Of a DNA stretch of 11,623 nucleotides, positions 7,527 through 11,623 are shown piece by piece. The DNA is taken from NCBI GenBank assembly GCA_024643485.1, contig JAHEMU010000047.1, forward strand, positions 1 through 11,623. Direction: 5' to 3'. The position numbers were made by a program, and so were the translations under genes. The notes below the pieces were generated by a model. That model did not search any database, had not been told where the DNA came from, and worked only from the letters and a program-made list of their open reading frames with translations. Numbering within the stretch: position 1 is the first letter of the stretch; each line of letters starts with the position of its first letter. This DNA is from Cytophagales bacterium. Its GTDB lineage: Bacteria > Bacteroidota > Bacteroidia > Cytophagales > Cyclobacteriaceae.

Positions 7527-7997
7527 TTAAAAATTAAGCAGCTTTGCAACTACCTCTGCTGCTTCTTCTCCTTTATTTCCATATTTTCCACCAGACCGAT
7601 CAACGGCTTGCTGGTGTGTGTTGGTAGTTAGAACACCAAACACAATTGGTTTATTGTATTTTAAACCAATATTGGTTAATCCGTGAGCAACAGCATCACA
7701 TATAAAATCAAAGTGCGGTGTTTCCCCTTGGATTACACATCCTAGGGCAATCACCGCACTAATATTTCCATCTTGAGCCATCCATTGTGATCCAATGGTT
7801 AATTCAAAACTACCAGGAACCATTTTCTTAAAGATATTTTCTTTCTTAAAGCCTAGCTTAATCAGGGTTGAATAAGCACCGGAGTATAATGCTCCAGTAA
7901 TTTCACTATTCCATTCAGAAACAACAATAGCTACTTTTTCTCCGGAATAATCTTTGCCGGAAGACTTTAATGAAGGCCGGTTCTCGTAGTTGGCCAT
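7527..7997 (-). CDS. ribH: 6,7-dimethyl-8-ribityllumazine synthase
   Basis: Penultimate enzyme of riboflavin synthesis: joins 5-amino-6-ribitylamino-uracil with 3,4-dihydroxy-2-butanone 4-phosphate, in the cytoplasm, usually as a pentamer or icosahedral cage. The 156-residue product has normal length and all key motifs: the aromatic ring-stacking residue in SEWNSEI (Trp29), PGSFEL (61-66), GCVIQGETPHFDF (86-98, with the catalytic His95), FGVLTT (120-125) and the phosphate-site region VDRSGGKYGNKG (132-143, Arg134). It starts 3 bp after the TPR gene and must share its transcript. No other rib gene is in the window, so it is unlinked from the rest of the pathway here. Confidence 0.97.
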   Translation of the reverse strand: MANYENRPSLKSSGKDYSGEKVAIVVSEWNSEITGALYSGAYSTLIKLGFKKENIFKKMVPGSFELTIGSQWMAQDGNISAVIALGCVIQGETPHFDFICDAVAHGLTNIGLKYNKPIVFGVLTTNTHQQAVDRSGGKYGNKGEEAAEVVAKLLNF

Positions 7998-8000
7998 AGT

Positions 8001-8705
8001 TTATAATTCGGTTCCGCCTAAACGATAATAATGTTTTCTTGCATCATTATATTCTTGTGAGTTTTTAAACTCATTTACAATCTGCAAGTAAGCATTTTTT
8101 GCATTTTCTAGATCCTGTAAATTTTCATAAGCGATAGCCGCTTTCTTTAAATATACTGGAGTAAAAAACTCGTTTGCTTCCGTGTTGGCAGCTTTCTTAT
8201 AATGAGCAACAGCTTCTTTGAAGTTTGATTGTTCCATGTAAACATCTCCAATTAAGCTATATGCACGAGCTTGCATAATTAAATCATTCGAGCTAAAATC
8301 TTCAAGATACATTAGCGCCAAGTCGTACTTACCTTGAGTCAAATAAATATAACCACCATAAAAGTTAGCTAAATTACCTGCTTCTGTATGTCCGTATTGG
8401 TCAACGATATCAGAAAACCCTAAATTATTACCATCTCCAAGTAAAGCCTTTTCTAGACTATCTTGTTCGAAATAATAAACAGCTTGAAACATTTCAGCCT
8501 GAGCTTCATTATTTTGAGAATTTTGGTAATATCGGTAACCGATAAATCCTGCAGCAGTGATTAAAAGAAGGGTAAAAGCGATGCTTACCAATCCTTTATT
8601 ATTCATTATAAACTGCTCAGTTCTACTGAACTGTTCTTGAAGAGCTTCAGAACTTTCTAAAATTCCCTCTGTACTTTCCTTACTTTTTTTGCCTTTTGAT
8701 GACAT
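8001..8705 (-). CDS. Membrane-anchored tetratricopeptide repeat protein (YfgM-like layout)
   Basis: The 234-residue protein has a polar, charged N-terminal tail (1-36), one membrane helix (about 39-58), and a C-terminal region of TPR helices (about 66-225). Clear TPR units include about 110-135 (A/G-G-Y-I-Y...G-K-Y-D-L-A), 146-172 (AYSLIGDVYMEQSNFKEA) and 183-209 (VYLKKAAIAYENLQDLENA). The layout, a short cytosolic tail, one helix and an outside TPR domain, resembles YfgM, an ancillary SecYEG-associated chaperone, but the match is one of architecture only. TPR domains bind proteins; the partner is unknown. It is directly followed by ribH. In my recollection this TPR-ribH pair is common in Bacteroidota near recF. 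A TAGTTTTG element sits about 20 bp upstream. Confidence 0.88.
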   Translation of the reverse strand: MSSKGKKSKESTEGILESSEALQEQFSRTEQFIMNNKGLVSIAFTLLLITAAGFIGYRYYQNSQNNEAQAEMFQAVYYFEQDSLEKALLGDGNNLGFSDIVDQYGHTEAGNLANFYGGYIYLTQGKYDLALMYLEDFSSNDLIMQARAYSLIGDVYMEQSNFKEAVAHYKKAANTEANEFFTPVYLKKAAIAYENLQDLENAKNAYLQIVNEFKNSQEYNDARKHYYRLGGTEL

Positions 8706-8726
8706 ATCCTTCCAATTTTAAGGGCG

Positions 8727-8734
8727 CAAAACTA
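8727..8734 (-). promoter_or_regulatory. Candidate -7 element for the TPR-ribH operon
   Basis: On the minus strand this reads TAGTTTTG, an exact match to the Bacteroidota -7 consensus TAnnTTTG. It lies between the end of pdhA and the TPR start, leaving a leader of roughly 15 nt. No TTTG is seen 19 bp further upstream, so the -33 half is weak. The 54-bp gap after pdhA is consistent with a promoter here; read-through from pdhA is equally possible. Confidence 0.4.
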
Positions 8735-8759
8735 ACTAATTTTTCTTAATCTCCTATTA

Positions 8760-9794
8760 TCAGTCGACGATAAATGGATAATCTTTTTCCATATACACAT
8801 CTTCGAAGGCTTGTTGGCCATCTGGGAAGCTTGATTCTTCCGCAAATTTCACTGCTTCTTCTACAATGGATTTAATTTTAACATCCATGGCTTCTAGCTC
8901 TTCTTCAGACGCAAATTTATTTTCGAAGATGGTCGTTCTTACTTGTTCAAGTGGATCCTTTCCTCGGTATTCATTTAATTCTTCTTTAGAACGGTATTTC
9001 GCAGGGTCCGACATACTATGCCCTTTATAACGATAGGTTCTGAATTCCAATAAAGTAGGCCCATCACCTTTACGAGCCACTTCTGCTGCTTGACTTACTG
9101 CATCATGAACATCCTCTACACTCATTCCATCCACTGCATATGATGGGATATCATAAGCATCACCTAAAGTATAAAGTTCAGTTACATTAGAAGTACGTGT
9201 AACCGAGGTACCCATCGCGTAACCATTATTTTCTATAACGAAAATTACGGGCAATTTCCATAGCATGGCTAAGTTAAGAGCTTCGTGAAATGCACCTTGT
9301 CTTACGGCACCATCACCCATGTAGCAAATACACAAGTTGCCGGTTTTGTTATATTTTTCAGAGAAGGCTAAACCGGTCGCTAATGGCACTTGACCACCAA
9401 CAATTCCATGTCCACCCACAAAGTTGTGTTCCTTATCAAAGAAGTGCATCGATCCACCTTTACCTCTTGAAACACCAGTTTCTTTACCGTAAAGTTCAGC
9501 CATTAATTTACGTGGGTCAGAACCAAGAACTAGAGGGTGCGCATGGTCACGGTATGCCGTAATCCATTTATCACCTTTTATTAAGGCAGAACCAGCACCA
9601 GCAGCACAGGCTTCTTGTCCTATATATAAATGACAAAATCCTCTGATTTTTTGCTGGCCATATAACTGGCCGCTTTTTTCTTCAAATCGCCTCATCAAAA
9701 GTATCTTTTCGAACCAGTCGAGATACATTTCTTTTGAATATGCTGCGCCGTTAGATTTAGCTGTATTACTTTTGCTTTTAGTTTTTGTGGCCAT
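8760..9794 (-). CDS. pdhA: Pyruvate dehydrogenase E1 component, alpha subunit
   Basis: Thiamine-diphosphate-dependent alpha subunit of the E1 heterotetramer, which decarboxylates pyruvate in the pyruvate dehydrogenase complex. The 344-residue protein shows the E1-alpha landmarks in order: LMRRFEEK (33-40), GFCHLYIGQEA (52-62), YRDHAHPL (81-88), RGKGGSMHFF (110-119), the diphosphate-binding motif from GDGAVRQGAFHEA (160-172) to IENN (187-190), and the active-site loop YRYKGHSMSDP (254-264). That last loop matches the one phosphorylated in mitochondrial E1. The first 18 residues are Lys/Ser/Asn-rich and vary in the family. A branched-chain E1 alpha is the main alternative, but the loop and length favour pyruvate. 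The beta subunit and E2 are not in the window, so this subunit gene is unlinked on at least its downstream side. It diverges from recF. Confidence 0.93.
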   Translation of the reverse strand: MATKTKSKSNTAKSNGAAYSKEMYLDWFEKILLMRRFEEKSGQLYGQQKIRGFCHLYIGQEACAAGAGSALIKGDKWITAYRDHAHPLVLGSDPRKLMAELYGKETGVSRGKGGSMHFFDKEHNFVGGHGIVGGQVPLATGLAFSEKYNKTGNLCICYMGDGAVRQGAFHEALNLAMLWKLPVIFVIENNGYAMGTSVTRTSNVTELYTLGDAYDIPSYAVDGMSVEDVHDAVSQAAEVARKGDGPTLLEFRTYRYKGHSMSDPAKYRSKEELNEYRGKDPLEQVRTTIFENKFASEEELEAMDVKIKSIVEEAVKFAEESSFPDGQQAFEDVYMEKDYPFIVD

Positions 9795-9845
9795 AGTTCA
9801 AAAATCATGTTTAAATCGGGAGGCGAAATTAATAATTTTTTATCA

Positions 9846-10925
9846 ATGCACCTTAAAAAATTGAGTTTGATTAATTATAAAAATCATCAATCCTCCATTT
9901 TTGAGTTCAATGAGGGTATTAATTGTGTGACAGGCCTCAATGGATCTGGAAAAACGAATCTCTTAGATAGCATTTATTTTATTGCTCTTACCAAAAGTGC
10001 CACCTCTTCTCAGGTTGGCGATGCCATTTTTCATGATGCTGAGTTCGCTACTATAAAAGCAAAATTGATTTCCAAGTCGGACATCACCATCGTTGCCAAT
10101 GTTTTCAAAAACAAAAAAAAGGTGTTTAGGATAAATGACACGGAATACGAGCGTCTATTGGATCATATTGGCGTTATTCCCGTGATATTGATTGAGCCAA
10201 ACGACGTTGATTACGTGAGAATGGGAAGTGAATTGCGACGAAAATTATTTGATGGATTCATCTCCCAATTGGATAGTGAATACCTCTCTTATATAATAAG
10301 GTATAATCGAACGCTTAAACAGCGAAATTCTCTTCTGAAAAACGCGTCAGAAACGGGGCAAATTGATGAGACTCTTTTAGATGTATTCGACGATTCAATC
10401 GTGGAAGCATCTGATTACATCTATCGGGCGAGAAAATCATTTATTGGTTCATTTATTGAATCACAGCAAAAAATATACGCTATCATTTCGGAACAGCGAG
10501 AAGAAGTTGATATTCAATATGAATCAGAATATGTGGAAGGTGCATTTGCTAGGCTATTAAAACAAAAGCGTAAGCAAGACATTAAAGCACAACGCACAAC
10601 CGTTGGTATTCACAGGGATGATTTTAATTTTTTATTTAAAGAAGAATCAAGGTCAGTGAAACAATTCGGGTCACAAGGTCAGCAGAAAACATTTATTCTT
10701 TCATTAAAGCTCGCGCAGATCTATTTGTTCAAATCTAAATTAAAGGTGAGTCCAATCTTGTTGCTCGATGATATATTTGATAAATTGGATGGGCGGAGAA
10801 TCCATCGATTGGTTGAATTTTTAATTTCTGAAAAAGTTCAAGTAATTATTACGGACGCTAGAAAGGAACGGACCAATGCATTGATGAGTGAAATAGGGGT
10901 GGAAGCGAGTTATATTGATTTATAA
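9846..10925 (+). CDS. recF: DNA replication and repair protein RecF
   Basis: SMC-like ATPase that acts with RecO and RecR to load RecA at single-strand gaps and helps restart stalled forks. Numbered from the ATG at 9846: Walker A GLNGSGKT (30-37), ABC signature region FGSQGQQKT (274-282) and Walker B ILLLDDIFDKLD (304-315). The start is a choice: an earlier ATG at 9807 gives 13 more residues (372 in all), but RecF normally begins with M-x-L-x-x-L-x-L-x-N-(F/Y), which is what MHLKKLSLINYKNH at 9846 provides. The later start leaves a 51-bp divergent spacer to pdhA; the earlier one would leave only 12 bp. dciA follows after 14 bp, probably on the same transcript. Confidence 0.96.
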   Translation: MHLKKLSLINYKNHQSSIFEFNEGINCVTGLNGSGKTNLLDSIYFIALTKSATSSQVGDAIFHDAEFATIKAKLISKSDITIVANVFKNKKKVFRINDTEYERLLDHIGVIPVILIEPNDVDYVRMGSELRRKLFDGFISQLDSEYLSYIIRYNRTLKQRNSLLKNASETGQIDETLLDVFDDSIVEASDYIYRARKSFIGSFIESQQKIYAIISEQREEVDIQYESEYVEGAFARLLKQKRKQDIKAQRTTVGIHRDDFNFLFKEESRSVKQFGSQGQQKTFILSLKLAQIYLFKSKLKVSPILLLDDIFDKLDGRRIHRLVEFLISEKVQVIITDARKERTNALMSEIGVEASYIDL

Positions 10926-10939
10926 ATAAGGGCAAATTG

Positions 10940-11239
10940 ATGAAAGATAAAAGAGATAAGGAGATTGTATCGGTAGGCGGGGCCATTCAGCGGATGCTAA
11001 AAGAGTATTCATTGGATAAGAAATACCATAAAAATGAAATTGTACAAGCGTGGCCAACCATTGTTGGGCCTGCAATAGCATCAAAAACCGGTAGGGTTTT
11101 CATAAAAGGAGAAATATTTTTTGTGGAAATTTTATCGGCTCCATTGCGCAATGAACTCAATAATAACCGCAGTTTGCTATTAAAAAGGATACAAGACCAG
11201 TTTGGAGTGGGTGTAATTAGCGAGATAAAATTATTTTAA
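10940..11239 (+). CDS. dciA: DciA-type helicase loader (DUF721)
   Basis: Small protein of the DUF721/DciA family, the ancestral loader or recruiter of the replicative helicase DnaB in bacteria without DnaC or DnaI. The 99-residue product has the usual short form: a basic N-terminus, then VGGAIQRMLKEY (12-23), the conserved IVQAWPTIVGPAIASKT core (34-50), a beta strand GEIFFVEILSAPLRNEL (57-73), and a closing helix and strand ending in EIKLF. A TTG directly before the ATG (10937) could also serve as start, but the ATG is the natural choice. It follows recF by 14 bp. I recall recF next to DUF721 as a recurrent Bacteroidota pair. The tRNA promoter begins soon after its stop. Confidence 0.92.
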   Translation: MKDKRDKEIVSVGGAIQRMLKEYSLDKKYHKNEIVQAWPTIVGPAIASKTGRVFIKGEIFFVEILSAPLRNELNNNRSLLLKRIQDQFGVGVISEIKLF

Positions 11240-11260
11240 TTAGAAAATATTCAACATTAG

Positions 11261-11291
11261 TTTGAATAATATAAAAAAGGATATATTTTTG
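11261..11291 (+). promoter_or_regulatory. Bacteroidota-type promoter of the tRNA operon
   Basis: TTTG at 11261-11264, a 19-bp spacer, then TATTTTTG at 11284-11291. This is a full match to the Bacteroidota vegetative sigma consensus (TTTG, about 19 bp, TAnnTTTG). Transcription should start near 11297, about 45 nt before the first tRNA. The position, between the dciA stop and tRNA-Tyr, shows that the tRNA operon has its own promoter and does not depend on recF-dciA. Confidence 0.8.
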
Positions 11292-11343
11292 CACTTCCTT
11301 TTTGAGACAAGGGGGAAAACGTTCTTAAAAATACTTCAAAAAC

Positions 11344-11426
11344 GGGGAGATACCAAAGCGGCCAACTGGGGCAGACTGTAAATCTGTTGTCTTAAGACTT
11401 CGCAGGTTCGAATCCTGCTCTCCCCA
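11344..11426 (+). tRNA. tRNA-Tyr (anticodon GTA)
   Basis: Class II tRNA of 83 nt. The acceptor stem GGGGAGA pairs with TCTCCCC, with discriminator A at 11426. The anticodon stem GCAGA/TCTGT encloses loop CTGTAAA, with anticodon GTA at 11378-11380. A long variable arm follows, as expected for bacterial tRNA-Tyr, then the T arm GCAGG-TTCGAAT-CCTGC. CCA is not encoded and must be added after transcription. It is the first tRNA after the promoter at 11261-11291. Confidence 0.97.
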
Positions 11427-11434
11427 CTGTTTTA

Positions 11435-11477
11435 AAATGATTATTTCTTACCTTTGGGGGGTAAGAGGTAATTGTTT
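11435..11477 (+). ncRNA. Long hairpin filling the tRNA-Tyr/tRNA-Gly spacer
   Basis: The arms 11435-11452 and 11460-11477 pair over 18 consecutive positions (14 Watson-Crick pairs, 4 G-U) around the 7-nt loop TTTGGGG. The hairpin occupies nearly all of the 53-nt spacer and ends 2 nt before tRNA-Gly. No U-tract follows and the tRNA operon continues, so it is more likely a processing element (double-strand cleavage of the precursor) than a terminator. Role inferred. Confidence 0.6.
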
Positions 11478-11479
11478 AA

Positions 11480-11552
11480 GCGGGCGTAGCTCAGTTGGTA
11501 GAGCGACAGCCTTCCAAGCTGTAGGTCGCGGGTTCGAGCCTCGTCGCCCGCT
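11480..11552 (+). tRNA. tRNA-Gly (anticodon TCC)
   Basis: Standard 73-nt cloverleaf. The acceptor stem GCGGGCG pairs with CGCCCGC, with discriminator T at 11552. The D arm holds AGCTCAGTTGGTAGAGC. The anticodon stem ACAGC/GCTGT encloses loop CTTCCAA, with anticodon TCC at 11513-11515, reading GGA and GGG. The T loop is TTCGAGC. CCA is not encoded. Confidence 0.97.
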
Positions 11553-11584
11553 CTTTTTCTTCTCCGCAAGGAGTAGGGAAAAAG
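11553..11584 (+). ncRNA. GNRA-capped hairpin in the tRNA-Gly/tRNA-Thr spacer
   Basis: CTTTTTC (11553-11559) pairs with GAAAAAG (11578-11584). Inside, after a small asymmetric internal loop, CTCC (11562-11565) pairs with GGAG (11570-11573) around the stable tetraloop GCAA. It begins at the base directly after the tRNA-Gly discriminator and is followed by the next tRNA, not a U-run. A precursor-processing element is the simplest reading. Confidence 0.5.
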
Positions 11585-11604
11585 CGAAACAAAAAATACC
11601 CCAA

Positions 11605-11623
11605 GCCGATGTAGCTCAGGGGT
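11605..11623 (+). tRNA. tRNA-Thr, 5' end only (cut by window edge)
   Basis: The last 19 bases, beginning GCCGATG and followed by TAGCTCAGGGGT, have the form of an acceptor 5' strand and D-arm start. GCCGATGTAGCTCAG is the usual opening of tRNA-Thr in Bacteroidota. The anticodon lies outside the window, so identity rests on this opening and on the Tyr-Gly-Thr order. Confidence 0.75.

Noticed and set aside
9290..9562. Plus-strand 90-codon frame, His/Cys-rich
   Set aside because: Antisense to the conserved thiamine-diphosphate-binding part of pdhA; the unusual composition comes from the opposite strand.
9795..9845. GATTTTTG near the pdhA start as a minus-strand -7 element
   Set aside because: One mismatch, no -33 partner, and it lies so close to the ATG that the message would be leaderless.
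11295..11317. TTCCTTTTT / AAGGGGGAA hairpin in the tRNA leader
   Set aside because: Three of nine pairs are G-U, and the probable transcription start falls inside the 5' arm.

Overview
The window reads as chromosomal DNA of a Bacteroidota species, probably flavobacterial/cytophagal. Reasons: low GC with AT-rich spacers, few strong Shine-Dalgarno sequences, a textbook Bacteroidota promoter (TTTG, 19-bp spacer, TAnnTTTG) ahead of the tRNA operon, and family content typical of the phylum (DUF1080 protein, RecF next to DciA, membrane patatin, small secreted Lys-rich protein). No insertion sequence, CRISPR array or phage gene was found.

Left block, minus strand, 257-3267: a tightly packed cluster read right to left. 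It holds a minimal AdoMet decarboxylase (SpeD-like), a multi-pass membrane protein ending in an aminopropyltransferase-like (SpeE-like) domain, a PqqB-like metallo-beta-lactamase-fold lipoprotein, and a small secreted, very basic protein. The first three genes overlap each other, so they are very probably co-translated; the fourth lies 45 bp further on. SpeD keeps its full autoprocessing site, while the SpeE-like domain has lost the Asp of the GGGDG motif. Two of the partners carry export signals. This is the most interesting part of the window: it looks like a non-canonical polyamine-type system working at the cell envelope, with unknown product.

Middle, plus strand, 3325-7513: a THUMP-domain rRNA guanine-N2 methyltransferase of the RlmL type overlaps an integral-membrane patatin-like lipase (seven membrane segments, intact Ser/Asp dyad). 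A secreted DUF1080 protein, likely acting on glycans, follows.

Minus strand, 7527-9794: pyruvate dehydrogenase E1 alpha (pdhA), then a membrane-anchored TPR protein and lumazine synthase (ribH), the last two only 3 bp apart. The DUF1080 gene and ribH converge with 13 bp between them.

Right block, plus strand, 9846-11623: recF and the helicase loader dciA (DUF721) form a replication/repair pair divergent from pdhA. A tRNA operon follows, tRNA-Tyr(GTA), tRNA-Gly(TCC) and the 5' end of a probable tRNA-Thr, cut by the window edge. Both inter-tRNA spacers fold into strong hairpins. The order matches the classic Tyr-Gly-Thr-tuf arrangement, so tuf is expected just outside the window.
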